DNA from: JBNKFV01 sp050290265
GTDB lineage: Bacteria > Pseudomonadota > Gammaproteobacteria > Pseudomonadales > Cellvibrionaceae
Reading direction: 5' to 3'
NCBI GenBank assembly: GCA_050290265.1
Contig: JBNKHI010000007.1
Span: forward strand, 38,035-102,034
Length of the DNA: 64,000 nt
Within the stretch, counting starts at the first letter, position 1, and every line of letters starts with the position of its first letter. Under the pieces are notes generated by a model. It was given only the letters and a program-made list of their open reading frames with translations, searched no databases and was not told the DNA's origin. This document shows, piece after piece, positions 1-8,803 of this stretch. The position numbers and the translations under genes are program-made.

Positions 1-22
1 AAAAGAGCGGCTATTGTCCTCG

Positions 23-1453
23 TCAGGCCGTCGTTGCGTTGTTTAGGTCCATCATGTAGTTGGAAAAATTAGCTGTTGTTTGTGGTCGAACAAGTAGGTT
101 AAGTTCACGGCCGATAGCTGCAATCTCTTCGCTGTTTTTTTGATCTTTACATTCTTGTAAATACAGCCCCAAATATATTTTAAGCTTATCGCAGTGGTGA
201 ATAATTTCACTGAGCATAATGCTCGCGTCTTCTATCTCCCTATGTGCTTGTTCTGTTCCGTCTAATGAGGTTTGTTTGAGGGACTCTATGTACGCTGAAT
301 TAATAAGCCCTGACCGAGCCAGGCAGATATGAATGTGCAACAAAATATTCTGTAAACCGATCAGCTTTTTCTCATTGTGTTGAAACCCTACAAGTTTATT
401 TAGTGCAACTGAGACTTTTAAAAACTGAATGACGTAGTTGTTCTTCTGAGTAACATAGTCGATAAGACTGTCGATTAATTCGGGGGGCGTAAAGCATTCA
501 ATAGTTGGCTTTGCGTACTTAAATAGAACAATTAACACTGAAGCATTGGGGTTGTAGCGGTAATGCTGGTTCATTTGGATTATCGGCACAAGATCGCAAA
601 GAGTACGGTTTCTCGGTTTGAAGTGTTTTTCAAAAATGGCATAGGTGCTGTCGAGCAAATGAAGTATTTGTGCGAGAGAACATATTTGCTTTGCCACTTT
701 GGCTGCGGGGTATCCTGTCCCATCAATAGATTCGTGATGCTCAGCAACTGCAGAACAAACATTGGGTGATAGTCCTGGTATATTCTTAACCACCTGAAGG
801 CTGATTAATGGGTGTGCTTGCAGCTGGCGCCATTCTTCGGGCTCAAGCCTGCGTTCACTCTCCACAAAATCAGGGTTCAAATGGAGCATGCCAATGTCAT
901 GCATCAGGCCTGCAATAAAGGCGTCCTTGATGTCGTTGGGGCTTTCGCCATTTTGAATGTAAATATTCATTGCGAACCAGGCGCAATAAAGGGCTTTATG
1001 AAAGAGCGTTGGAAACTGGCTCTTCAGTACTGTCAGCTTTTGCATGACAAGTGGGAATTGTTCCACTTCCTCGCAACATCGTAGTAATTCCTCTTGTCGC
1101 GAGGTTGTCGCGAAAATTATTGAGGTGGAAGCGTTTGATAAAATAAGTGACTCAAATGAAGAGTAGAGGGATTTTGAGTCTAGTTGGCTATTGATAGCAA
1201 TACAGTTTTCAAGCGGTTTAAGCAGTTTAAACTTAACTATTTTATCGATCGCTTGATGGTTTAGTGCCTGACCTGCGGGTAACAGCATTTGGCCTTGGTC
1301 GTTGCGAATATCTTGAGTAGCGGTCACGCCATTTACATCATTCACCTTGGCTAGGTGACGACCATAGAATTTATCATCCATAACAATTTCAACCTGGCGG
1401 TAATTTTTATTTTTTTCTGGACGAAGTATATGGGGTGTTGAATTTGTTGTCAC
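23..1453 (-). CDS. HD-GYP domain protein, probable cyclic-di-GMP phosphodiesterase
   Basis: 476 aa. Seen: an N-terminal region (about residues 20-90) of the kind found before HD-GYP domains, then an HD-GYP core. The core has H152, the HD pair at 185-186 in HDIGM, H214, the HH pair at 239-240 and the DGTGYP loop at 244-249. Family knowledge: this set binds the metal centre and the GYP loop marks c-di-GMP hydrolases. The part after the GYP loop is divergent: the usual ADxYDAMT is replaced by a leucine-rich LLDSTYAI (D268 kept), and a C-terminal extension of about 200 aa has no recognisable domain. Activity is therefore likely but not certain. The start is a GTG at 1453, just downstream of a perfect 10-bp hairpin (1465-1489). 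It could be a c-di-GMP sensor rather than an enzyme. Confidence 0.85.
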   Translation of the reverse strand: MTTNSTPHILRPEKNKNYRQVEIVMDDKFYGRHLAKVNDVNGVTATQDIRNDQGQMLLPAGQALNHQAIDKIVKFKLLKPLENCIAINSQLDSKSLYSSFESLILSNASTSIIFATTSRQEELLRCCEEVEQFPLVMQKLTVLKSQFPTLFHKALYCAWFAMNIYIQNGESPNDIKDAFIAGLMHDIGMLHLNPDFVESERRLEPEEWRQLQAHPLISLQVVKNIPGLSPNVCSAVAEHHESIDGTGYPAAKVAKQICSLAQILHLLDSTYAIFEKHFKPRNRTLCDLVPIIQMNQHYRYNPNASVLIVLFKYAKPTIECFTPPELIDSLIDYVTQKNNYVIQFLKVSVALNKLVGFQHNEKKLIGLQNILLHIHICLARSGLINSAYIESLKQTSLDGTEQAHREIEDASIMLSEIIHHCDKLKIYLGLYLQECKDQKNSEEIAAIGRELNLLVRPQTTANFSNYMMDLNNATTA

Positions 1454-1464
1454 TGTTGATGAGT

Positions 1465-1489
1465 ACCCGTCTCCATAGCGGAGACGGGT
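1465..1489. repeat. Perfect hairpin just upstream of the HD-GYP gene
   Basis: ACCCGTCTCC (1465-1474), loop of 5, GGAGACGGGT (1480-1489). Read on the minus strand, it sits 11 nt before the GTG start at 1453 and about 145 nt after the esterase stop. It is followed by no T-tract on that strand, but by TTTT on the plus strand. It may be a leader structure of the HD-GYP mRNA or a terminator-like element; the sequence does not decide. Confidence 0.6.
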
Positions 1490-1634
1490 TTTGAATGTGG
1501 GTTCAGTGTTAATAACGGTTTCGGTAGGTGTCTTAACCTCCAGATAAGGCGGGCAAATGTGCCGCTGGTTGTCATGGTCAAAAGCTATGGTAAATATTTT
1601 CCGCCAAAAGGTGTATTTGGGGCCTTTGTTGTAG

Positions 1635-2306
1635 TTAGCTCGCCACCTTGTTAAGTATTGCCTGCATCGCGTTTGCTATATCGGTTAATTCTTCCATGCA
1701 GACCTCGTGTTCCATCGGGTAGGTCTGATAAATTGGTGTAAGCCCTTGTTTTTGCAGACGTTCACAGGCCTCCTTGCCAAGTACCTCCTGTACGACGTTG
1801 TCTCCCGTACCATGAAATATATAGATAGGCAGGGTCTGGTTAGCCGGGTTTATGGTCAGGGTGTTGTGTGTTGCAAAATAGGTGGACAGCGCCAGCAGAC
1901 CGCCAAGTGGTTTTGGGTAACTAAGTGCACAATGATAGGCAACGGCACCACCCTGAGAAAACCCGGCGATAATAATGCGTTCGCTACGAATACCACGAGC
2001 AATTTCCCGGTCGATCAACGCGGCTATGGCATCGCTGGATGCTTGAATTTGCGTTTCATCGATTTTGCGCTCCAGTGCCATTTCTAATATGTCATACCAG
2101 GCTGGCATCATATAACCACCATTAATGGTCACAGGTATTTCGGGTGCATGAGGAAAAATAAAGCGCACGGGCAGGTCTTTGGGTAGTTGAAGATACGGTA
2201 CCATGGGTTCGAAATCGTGCCCCGTGGCCCCTAAACCATGAAGCCAAATAACACTTGCTGTAGGGTTTTCTCCTGTATCCAGCGTAATATGTGGCAAGTA
2301 ATCCAT
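1635..2306 (-). CDS. Alpha/beta hydrolase, carboxylesterase / acyl-protein thioesterase family
   Basis: 223 aa, the normal length of the phospholipase/carboxylesterase family (Pseudomonas EstB, eukaryotic APT1). Seen: WLHGLGATG near residue 21 (oxyanion region), nucleophile S117 in GFSQGG, acid D169 in HGTGDNVV and H200 in YPMEHEV, a complete catalytic triad. No signal peptide, so cytoplasmic. Family members hydrolyse short-chain esters or acyl thioesters; the physiological substrate cannot be read from the sequence. It is divergent from the DUF2058 gene and upstream of the HD-GYP gene in the same orientation, 180 bp apart with a hairpin between, so probably not tightly co-transcribed. Confidence 0.9.
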   Translation of the reverse strand: MDYLPHITLDTGENPTASVIWLHGLGATGHDFEPMVPYLQLPKDLPVRFIFPHAPEIPVTINGGYMMPAWYDILEMALERKIDETQIQASSDAIAALIDREIARGIRSERIIIAGFSQGGAVAYHCALSYPKPLGGLLALSTYFATHNTLTINPANQTLPIYIFHGTGDNVVQEVLGKEACERLQKQGLTPIYQTYPMEHEVCMEELTDIANAMQAILNKVAS

Positions 2307-2480
2307 GAGTGCTCCTAATTGGCCAGTAAATCAGTCGTTTGGGGCATGGTATCCGCTTTGCGCTTGGTTTGCAGTCTTGATATTCTTGCGCGCTTGTAAA
2401 CGCCAGTCCCTTTGCATAAGGCGCTTGGTTATTGGGGCATTAATTGCCCCGTAATAGACAACCGTACAGGTTAAGTAAAT

Positions 2481-3017
2481 ATGGCCTCTCTACAAGATCA
2501 GCTGTTAAAAGCGGGGTTGGTGGACAGTAAAAAAGCCAAGCAGGTCGGTAAAGACCAACGTAAGCAGAAAAAAGTGGCGAAAAAGTCTTCACAACCCATC
2601 ATCGATGAAACGAAATTAGCAGCAGAGCAAGCGCGAGCTGAAAAGGCTGAGCGCGATCGGGCGTTAAACGCGGAACGTAATGCACAAGCGCAGCAGAAAG
2701 CAATCTTAGCGCAGATTAAGCAGCTGGTGGAAACCAATAAGCAATCTAAAGGTAACGGTGATATAGCCTATAACTTTACGTTTGATAAAAAAGTCAAAAA
2801 GATTTACGTGAATGCAGAGGTGCAAAGCCACCTGGTTGCCGGGCGTTTGGTGATTGTAGGTTTGAATGATGTATTTGAACTAGTCCCGCGTGGTGTGGCA
2901 GACAAAATCGCCGAGCGTGATGCCAGTCTTGTTGTAAAAGTACAGGCACAAGCGCAGACGGTTGATGAAGATGACCCGTATGCAGATTATCAAATCCCCG
3001 ATGATTTGATGTGGTAA
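2481..3017 (+). CDS. DUF2058 family protein (YaiL-like)
   Basis: 178 aa. The N-terminus (MASLQDQLLKAGLVD followed by a Lys-rich stretch) is the signature of DUF2058, sometimes called nucleoprotein/polynucleotide-associated enzyme. Residues about 8-95 are very rich in Lys, Ala, Glu and Gln and probably form a long charged helix or coiled coil. The C-terminal half (about 95-178) is the conserved globular part. Family function is not established and the nucleic-acid association is an annotation tradition. It overlaps the DUF1415 gene by 7 nt, so the two are probably translationally coupled. An AGG-type ribosome site lies about 9 nt before the ATG. Confidence 0.85.
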   Translation: MASLQDQLLKAGLVDSKKAKQVGKDQRKQKKVAKKSSQPIIDETKLAAEQARAEKAERDRALNAERNAQAQQKAILAQIKQLVETNKQSKGNGDIAYNFTFDKKVKKIYVNAEVQSHLVAGRLVIVGLNDVFELVPRGVADKIAERDASLVVKVQAQAQTVDEDDPYADYQIPDDLMW

Positions 3018-3589
3018 ATACGTTGACGGTTAAGAGTAGTGATGCCATTGAGTCGGCAATAAAACACTGGTTAAGTGATGTCGTCGTTGGTTTAAATCTG
3101 TGCCCATTTGCCAGCAAGCCAATGCGGTTGGGGCAGGTCCGTTTTTGTATCAGTGAGACAGAGGATGAAACGGATTTACTGGCTGAGTTGCTGGTTGAAT
3201 TGCAACGTTTAGATGATGTGCCTGCAGCTCAATTGGAAACAACGCTTCTGGTAGTCCCTCGACAATTACATAACTTTTCTGATTTTAATCAATTTTTAGA
3301 CCTGTGTGATTGGTTGCTGGAGCGGCATAATTATACGGGTATTTACCAACTGGCAACCTTTCATCCTGATTATCAATTTGCGGGCACGTTTGCCGGTGAT
3401 GCCGAGAATTTAACGAATCGTGCCCCTTACCCTGTTTTACATTTATTGCGAGAAGAGAGTTTGGAAAAGGCATTAGAGAATTATGCCAATCCAGAATCGA
3501 TTCCTGACGCAAATATCTCGCGCATGCGGTCATTAACCGTTTTGGAAAAACAGGCGCTGTTTCCATATCTATTAACTGAAAATAAGTAG
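3011..3589 (+). CDS. DUF1415 family protein
   Basis: 192 aa, starting with GTG inside the last codons of the DUF2058 gene (7-nt overlap). Seen: WLSDVVVGLNLCPFA near residues 20-34 and FHPDYQFAG near residue 117, both hallmarks of DUF1415, a family of about 180-200 aa in Proteobacteria. The conserved Cys and His residues hint at a metal- or redox-related role, but no function has been shown that I can name. Cytoplasmic, with no signal peptide or membrane segment. The overlap with the preceding gene is the only contextual clue. Confidence 0.85.
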   Translation: MVNTLTVKSSDAIESAIKHWLSDVVVGLNLCPFASKPMRLGQVRFCISETEDETDLLAELLVELQRLDDVPAAQLETTLLVVPRQLHNFSDFNQFLDLCDWLLERHNYTGIYQLATFHPDYQFAGTFAGDAENLTNRAPYPVLHLLREESLEKALENYANPESIPDANISRMRSLTVLEKQALFPYLLTENK

Positions 3590-3628
3590 CCCAAGTTTAA
3601 TGCGTAGACTGTGGTCTGGGGCTACGGT

Positions 3629-4939
3629 TTAGCTATCTAGGTATCTATGCCATTCTTGTTGAGAAAGTGCTGTGAATTTTCTAATGGCATCCTGCAGAGG
3701 TTCTGCTGGAAACCTATTTAGTTGCAGATGGTGTATGTATTTCAGTGTTTTAAATGCGTCAAACCAATTGAAGATATGACGTTGAAGCTGTCCTGCTGAT
3801 TTTCCCTCAGCGATCAGCTTGTCGAGGTGGGAAAATAATGTCTCGGCTCCGTTTTCCTCCAGTGCTGTACGACTATGTTTTGGCAGGCTTTGTAAAAATT
3901 TTGTTGTATTAAAGTCGCTATTTATGGCTTTAAAGCTTTGGTTGAGTTGCTTTAAGGCCGTGAACGTTTCTGGAGCGTAATACGTGTACGGAAGGTTGTT
4001 TTTTTTCAGTGCGATAATTTTTTTTACGCTGGGTCCTGTACCAAAAGGCACTCGGTCTGAAAGACGAGCTTCAAGCATCAGTGCTGGCTGACCATCAAAG
4101 TCTTTGTTGGTCAGTGGGATAACCGGGGCTAATTTTGCCAGCTTGTTGAGTAAATAGAAATCTTCACCGCCTGGTCGTTTTGGAAATCCTCTTGCCTGGC
4201 AATAAAAGTCAGTATGTAAGCAGAGGCAGCTGCCAATAGTGTGGAATGCATAGGGTGAACCTGCCCAATCTAAAGCTCGCACATAATATTCAAGTGCACT
4301 TTCATAGAGTTTTGTAGCGTCGCCAATATCTGTGTTGTCACAGAGGTGTTGGTAGGGAAGTACATATGCGCTTACCGGGGGCTTTTTTCCTGCGCGGTTA
4401 CCCAGCGTAAAATAAAGCGCGCTAAGGTGGGCATCGGCATCGCTACTAAATATCCAGGGTTCTTGTGTTAATGCATTGGCGTATAGGGCAGCAGCCAAAT
4501 CGCTACCAATTTTTCGTGCGCGCCCGACACCTTGTTTTGTCGGTATGCGGTTGCCGTCGCTAAAGCGATCCACCAATAGGAAATCAATCCGGTTATGATG
4601 ATCCATAACCGATGTTCCTTGTGTTTTTATGAGCCTCAGGTTTTCAGATTGCCACTCTGTTGTACCTGTGTTGAGTACAGCTTGCCACAGCGTTAATGCC
4701 TTGTATTCGGCCTCTGGATCAATACAGTCCGGGGTGTTGATGACGATAATGACCAGTACCGGACCATTGGGCCAAGTTGTTTGTAGTAACCGATGAACAA
4801 AATCAGGCGTTTCGTTATAGGCTGGAATGACCAGTGTGTGCTGATAGGGAACCGGTATCGCTGCATCAATATTGCGAAGATTATTGACCTCGGCTTCAGC
4901 GTAGTGGTTCAAGTATTTTGTTGTGGCAGGGTGGATCAT
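3629..4939 (-). CDS. Glycosyltransferase family 2-like protein
   Basis: About 436 aa. Seen (numbering from a TTG at 4951): VIPAYNE at 41-47, GVGRARKIGSD at 141-151, DADAH at 171-175 (the DxD-type nucleotide-sugar/metal site), and GGEDFYLLNKL at 261-271 (the ED acceptor-base region). This order fits a GT-A fold transferase. No membrane helix, so cytosolic or peripheral. I chose the ATG at 4939 over the TTG at 4951; neither has a clear ribosome site. It lies 109 bp downstream of the serine hydrolase gene in the same orientation and could be the third gene of that operon. No other sugar-polymer genes are nearby, so the acceptor is unknown. Confidence 0.75.
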   Translation of the reverse strand: MIHPATTKYLNHYAEAEVNNLRNIDAAIPVPYQHTLVIPAYNETPDFVHRLLQTTWPNGPVLVIIVINTPDCIDPEAEYKALTLWQAVLNTGTTEWQSENLRLIKTQGTSVMDHHNRIDFLLVDRFSDGNRIPTKQGVGRARKIGSDLAAALYANALTQEPWIFSSDADAHLSALYFTLGNRAGKKPPVSAYVLPYQHLCDNTDIGDATKLYESALEYYVRALDWAGSPYAFHTIGSCLCLHTDFYCQARGFPKRPGGEDFYLLNKLAKLAPVIPLTNKDFDGQPALMLEARLSDRVPFGTGPSVKKIIALKKNNLPYTYYAPETFTALKQLNQSFKAINSDFNTTKFLQSLPKHSRTALEENGAETLFSHLDKLIAEGKSAGQLQRHIFNWFDAFKTLKYIHHLQLNRFPAEPLQDAIRKFTALSQQEWHRYLDS

Positions 4940-5060
4940 TGTGACGACCAATTATTTTGGTCGTTCAGTTTAGCGTTACCGTTTGGAGATTCCTACCTGG
5001 GTGATAAGCGGTATGAAGCCGTTAATGAAGATTAACGACTCCACGTGTTTGTTCAGCACA

Positions 5061-6257
5061 TTATTCGTCGACAACGCCTTTTACCAGCATATTAGGAAGG
5101 TGGCTGTTGTCCCATTCGGGTTCTTTTGGCGGTGTAGCTCCCATTCGTAATACGATCATGTTGTAGTTAGGCAAGGTATAAACCACCTGATTTGAATTGC
5201 CATCAAAAAGATACAAATCTTTATCAAGGTACGGCTCAGAGTGCAGAACTTGAGGCCCAGGGCCACCGGGCCCGGTAAAACCACGACGCTCAGTGTATTC
5301 ACCACCAATCCATACGCCCATACCATAGTGTGGGTTTTCGGGTGTGCCTTTCTTCATGTTGGCAACGAAGCTGGCAGGAATAACTTGCTCACCCTGATAT
5401 TTGCCTTCTTGCAGCAGCAGGATGGCCATTCGCATCCAGCTTTCAGCAGGCAGGTACATACAGCAACCAGAGTGGGCTAGCCCGCCCGGGCGGTCTACCC
5501 AGATTTCTCCGCCTGGAGCACCAATTTTGGCCAGGACTTCTTTACCAATAAAGTCACCATAGCGTTGACCGGTAGCTCGTTCGATAATGAGCGCAACAAG
5601 CTCTGCGGTGGCGTTGCTGTAGGCGTAGGTTGTTCCGGGCTTATCAACCATAGGGTAGTCATGAATGAGTACCTTCCCATGCTCGTAGGAAATAAACGCC
5701 CGGTTCCAGGGGTGATCTGGGTCTGGACTATAACCCTGAGCCAAAAAGCCGGAGCGCATGTCCAGCGTATGTCGGATGAGCATGTCGGCTTTCGGCGTAT
5801 CTTTCCACTCGGTAATAAAGTCAGCCACCGGCTGGTCTACAGATTTGATCGCACCTATTTGTATGGCGCGGCCAATCGCAATTGCCGATAGAGGTTTAGA
5901 CAGCGATTTTGACAGTAGCGGCGTAGCGGCGGTTGTATTACCGAAGAATACTTGATCTTGAATTACACCATTACGCCAAACCATAAATGCACTTGAATTG
6001 TTGGCCTGGGCGTAGGCTGCAGCATTATCAAGCACTTGTTTGTTGATGGATAGTTCATTTGCTTTCGCCAATGGCAGCGGAGTGGGGTTAGGACTGCCAG
6101 TTACAGGCTCCATGGGCGAATAACTTTTCAGGTAGCCTCCATTACCCATTAGAATGTCAAAGCGCTTTTGGTAGAGTGCCTCAAAGTCCTGTGTACAGGC
6201 GCTGACGGATACCAAAGCCAAACAGCTCGCGGCTATAGCTGCAAAATGGAAACGCAT
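5061..6257 (-). CDS. Serine hydrolase lipoprotein, beta-lactamase (class C) fold
   Basis: 398 aa. Seen: a signal peptide ending in a lipobox with C21 (VSAC), so a probable lipoprotein; SxxK catalytic motif S118-L-S-K121; YSN motif 213-215. These are the Ser/Lys and Tyr of the beta-lactamase/DD-peptidase/EstB superfamily. The third (KTG/HxG-type) motif is not obvious. Length fits beta-lactamase-related hydrolases rather than true AmpC enzymes. The substrate could be an ester, a lactone or a peptide. Its ATG overlaps the stop of the DUF1838 gene by one base (TAATG), which implies translational coupling and a shared pathway. Resistance to beta-lactams should not be assumed. Confidence 0.85.
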   Translation of the reverse strand: MRFHFAAIAASCLALVSVSACTQDFEALYQKRFDILMGNGGYLKSYSPMEPVTGSPNPTPLPLAKANELSINKQVLDNAAAYAQANNSSAFMVWRNGVIQDQVFFGNTTAATPLLSKSLSKPLSAIAIGRAIQIGAIKSVDQPVADFITEWKDTPKADMLIRHTLDMRSGFLAQGYSPDPDHPWNRAFISYEHGKVLIHDYPMVDKPGTTYAYSNATAELVALIIERATGQRYGDFIGKEVLAKIGAPGGEIWVDRPGGLAHSGCCMYLPAESWMRMAILLLQEGKYQGEQVIPASFVANMKKGTPENPHYGMGVWIGGEYTERRGFTGPGGPGPQVLHSEPYLDKDLYLFDGNSNQVVYTLPNYNMIVLRMGATPPKEPEWDNSHLPNMLVKGVVDE

Positions 6258-7210
6258 TATTTTGCCTCCTGTTTTGCTTTTTCGGCTTCTCTTTCGGCCA
6301 CTGCTTTGTTGTAAAAATCTGCAGAATCAAAACGGATATTTTCCCAAGTCGCGGTCTCAAAAATTTCCGGGGTGTATTTTTCAAAGGCGGCTCGCACGTG
6401 CGGCTCCAGCGCATCGAAACCAGAGATATTTGAACCAAAGCCACGAGCCATACTGCGACCAGGTGTTTGTCCCATGCGCAAAAATGGCTGCCAGCTGGTC
6501 AAGTTTTGCATATGCATTTCTGCGGGAGCCCCCATAATTTGGGGGTCAATGACATCAGCAATACGTGCAGAAAATGTGTACATCGAGTCCCAAAAGATAG
6601 TTGGGCCACTGGAATATTCTGGCCACTCTTTGGGGGTGAAAATATTGGGAAACTTCTCTATGGATTGAGCGGGTATGAAAACTCGATCACCAATAACATT
6701 GATGCGCATCGGATTAGGTGCAAGTCCGGGAGCGATAATGCCTTTAGGGGTATAAGAGCGGAATACCGGCCCGAGAATAAACGGTTCCAGTTCAACCGTT
6801 TTGTTGACAATAGGGTTGTGCCAGTTAGATATCGGGTTGTCGGTATCGAAGTCACAGTAATAACCCACTTCGTAGTGCTTTAGGTTAAAGGTACCGTCAC
6901 CTGCGGGCTCCCATTTTTGCACGACATAATTATTCATTGAGAAAAAGGGAACAATGTTGTTGTCACCGACTAGTCCGTAGAGATGGATGCGCATAAACGC
7001 ATGGGTTTCTTCCTTGCCTGTACTCCCCATCACTTTGGTAATAACCGCCGAGCGCTTCTCTGGTGTAGACATGTCAATGTCATTAAGAGTCAGCGTTTTT
7101 TTTACAGTTTGGCCTGTGCTACATGCAGCAACCGTCGGCAGCGCTGCGCCAGCCAAACCTAGTAATCCAGCTTTTTTGAGTGCTGCTCTTCGGGATATTT
7201 TATCGTTCAT
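6257..7210 (-). CDS. DUF1838 family protein, Tat-exported, probable lipoprotein
   Basis: 317 aa. Seen: a twin-arginine motif S6-R-R-A-A-L-K12, a hydrophobic stretch, then TVAAC with C30, which reads as a Tat signal with a lipobox. The mature part matches DUF1838, a family with no established activity. Tat export usually means folding or cofactor loading before export, but no cofactor motif is visible. The C-terminus is a Lys/Glu/Ala-rich tail (about 295-317). It is the first gene of a coupled pair with the serine hydrolase and possibly a glycosyltransferase. The 280 bp upstream should hold the promoter; I see no clear operator. Confidence 0.8.
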   Translation of the reverse strand: MNDKISRRAALKKAGLLGLAGAALPTVAACSTGQTVKKTLTLNDIDMSTPEKRSAVITKVMGSTGKEETHAFMRIHLYGLVGDNNIVPFFSMNNYVVQKWEPAGDGTFNLKHYEVGYYCDFDTDNPISNWHNPIVNKTVELEPFILGPVFRSYTPKGIIAPGLAPNPMRINVIGDRVFIPAQSIEKFPNIFTPKEWPEYSSGPTIFWDSMYTFSARIADVIDPQIMGAPAEMHMQNLTSWQPFLRMGQTPGRSMARGFGSNISGFDALEPHVRAAFEKYTPEIFETATWENIRFDSADFYNKAVAEREAEKAKQEAK

Positions 7211-7491
7211 GGGTAATCCTGATTCTCTCGGTATATGACGTAGTGATAAGGCCAGTTGTGCTGCAGCACGCTGAGATGGTGGTGTGAGGCAAAACCGAAC
7301 TTTGTATTAAAGGTATGTCATTGAGTCATAATTTGCAAATAGATATGACCTAAGGCTAGTTTTCGGGACTGGAATTTGGTGAGATAAGCTTGATTAGCGT
7401 CGATCAACCCCAGAGACATAGACGCATGGGGCCATTGCCGGCACTGTTTGACTTCGCTAGTAGGGCGGTAATAAGTGTTTGTCCCGCTGCT

Positions 7492-7908
7492 TTACGTCGA
7501 GCGCTTGTGGGTATTAATTCGTTGAATAATATCCCTCCAGCTTACAATGCCCACGGGTTTTTGATTGTTGTTGACAATCGGAATACAGGAAATAGCGTTG
7601 TTTTGGAAGACTTCTATGGCGCTTGCAATATCGTTATCCGGGCCCAGGCAAATGGGTTTGCGCGACATGATTTGGTGTGCTTTTTTACTCAAGGTTGACA
7701 AGTCTGCTACGGTTTCCGCAGCTGTATCCAGATTAGGGCTGACTGCTTTGAAAAAATCACGATCAGATATAACCCCCTGAAGTTTGCCGTTGGCGGTAAC
7801 CAGCAAATGATGGAAATGGGTGTTATCGAAAATTTCTTTGATAATACTCAGTGAGTCATCCATTTCGACGGTGACCACTGGGCTCGACATAAATTGTTTG
7901 ATAATCAT
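7492..7908 (-). CDS. CBS-domain pair protein
   Basis: 138 aa from the ATG at 7908, chosen because AAAGG lies just upstream; a longer frame to 7944 adds 12 unlikely residues. The protein is two CBS motifs: one begins near MIIKQFMSSPVVTV and ends with GVISDRDFF, the second begins IMSRKPICLGPDNDI and ends with GIVSWRDII. Stand-alone CBS pairs bind adenine nucleotides (AMP, ATP, SAM) and regulate partner proteins. No effector domain is attached, and neighbours do not identify a partner. Cytoplasmic. Confidence 0.85.
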   Translation of the reverse strand: MIIKQFMSSPVVTVEMDDSLSIIKEIFDNTHFHHLLVTANGKLQGVISDRDFFKAVSPNLDTAAETVADLSTLSKKAHQIMSRKPICLGPDNDIASAIEVFQNNAISCIPIVNNNQKPVGIVSWRDIIQRINTHKRST

Positions 7909-8045
7909 TGCAGACCTTTTATAGCTGTCGCCATCGCCACTCAACGTGTTGCAAAGTATACAAGACTTTTTCTGTCTTGTTGGCTTTGTTCGCAGTGCTT
8001 AAGGCAGGAAGCAGCCAGAGTCATTTATAATAGGGTAGCAGACGT

Positions 8046-8073
8046 AAAAAAGCCCCCAAGGTTAATTGGGGGC
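8046..8073 (-). terminator. Rho-independent terminator of scoAB
   Basis: GCCCCCAA (8052-8059), 6-nt loop, TTGGGGGC (8066-8073): an 8-bp perfect GC-rich stem. On the minus strand it is followed by six T residues (8051 down to 8046). It lies about 60 nt beyond the scoB stop. Confidence 0.85.
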
Positions 8074-8132
8074 GCAACAACAGGATTGTAAAGCAGGGTC
8101 TTAACGGCGTAATTTTTACACTGCGTAAAAAT

Positions 8133-8789
8133 TTAGAAAGTCATTTCGGGTACTACATCGGGTACCACAATTTCACCGGCAGTTTTACTGACGATTTCAT
8201 CCACACTGATGCCGGGTGCGCGCTCCTTCAGCCAGAATTTACCATCGGCAATTTCAATGTAGGCTAAATCGGTCACTACTTTTTTAATGCAGCCTGCGCC
8301 TGTTAGTGGCAGAGAGCACTGCGGCAGTAGCTTGGATTCACCATGTTTGCTGGCGTGAGTCATAGTGACAATAATATTGTCTGCGCCAGCTACCAGGTCC
8401 ATTGCGCCGCCCATACCTTTAACGAGCTTCCCTGGGATCATCCAGGAGGCAATGTTGCCTTGAACATCAACTTCAAAAGCGCCAAGTACTGTTAGATCAA
8501 CGTGACCGCCACGGATCATGGCAAATGACTCAGCAGAGGAGAAAATAGATGCTCCAGGAATAGTCGTGACGGTTTGTTTGCCTGCATTGATCATGTCTGC
8601 GTCTATTTGATCTTCGGTAGGGAAAGGCCCCATTCCCAATAACCCGTTTTCTGACTGGAGCATAACTTCCATACCTTGCGGTACGTAGTTGGCAACCAAG
8701 GTTGGAATACCGATGCCTAAATTCACGTAAAAGCCGTCTTGCAGTTCTTGTGCTACGCGCATTGCAATTTGTTCGCGAGATAATGCCAT
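8133..8789 (-). CDS. scoB: 3-oxoacid (succinyl-CoA) CoA-transferase, subunit B
   Basis: 218 aa, the family's usual length. Seen: NLGIGIPT at 23-30 and the SENG motif at 46-49 followed by LLGMGPFP. E47 is the expected catalytic glutamate that forms the glutamyl-CoA intermediate. With ScoA it moves CoA from succinyl-CoA (or another donor) to acetoacetate or a related 3-oxoacid, feeding ketone-body or fatty/amino-acid catabolism. It lies 14 nt after scoA and is followed by a strong terminator, so scoAB is a two-gene operon. Substrate preference (acetoacetate or 3-oxoadipate) cannot be settled by eye; no other 3-oxoadipate pathway gene is near. Confidence 0.92.
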   Translation of the reverse strand: MALSREQIAMRVAQELQDGFYVNLGIGIPTLVANYVPQGMEVMLQSENGLLGMGPFPTEDQIDADMINAGKQTVTTIPGASIFSSAESFAMIRGGHVDLTVLGAFEVDVQGNIASWMIPGKLVKGMGGAMDLVAGADNIIVTMTHASKHGESKLLPQCSLPLTGAGCIKKVVTDLAYIEIADGKFWLKERAPGISVDEIVSKTAGEIVVPDVVPEMTF

Positions 8790-8803
8790 GTTAATTGCCT
8801 CCC

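Noticed and set aside
2434..2450. GGGGCA / TGCCCC hairpin before the DUF2058 gene
   Set aside because: Only six pairs, no T-tract, and no function suggested by position; noted but too weak to list.
5061..6257. Beta-lactamase resistance gene
   Set aside because: SxxK and YSN are shared with esterases and peptidases; the third motif is not clear and the context is not one of resistance.
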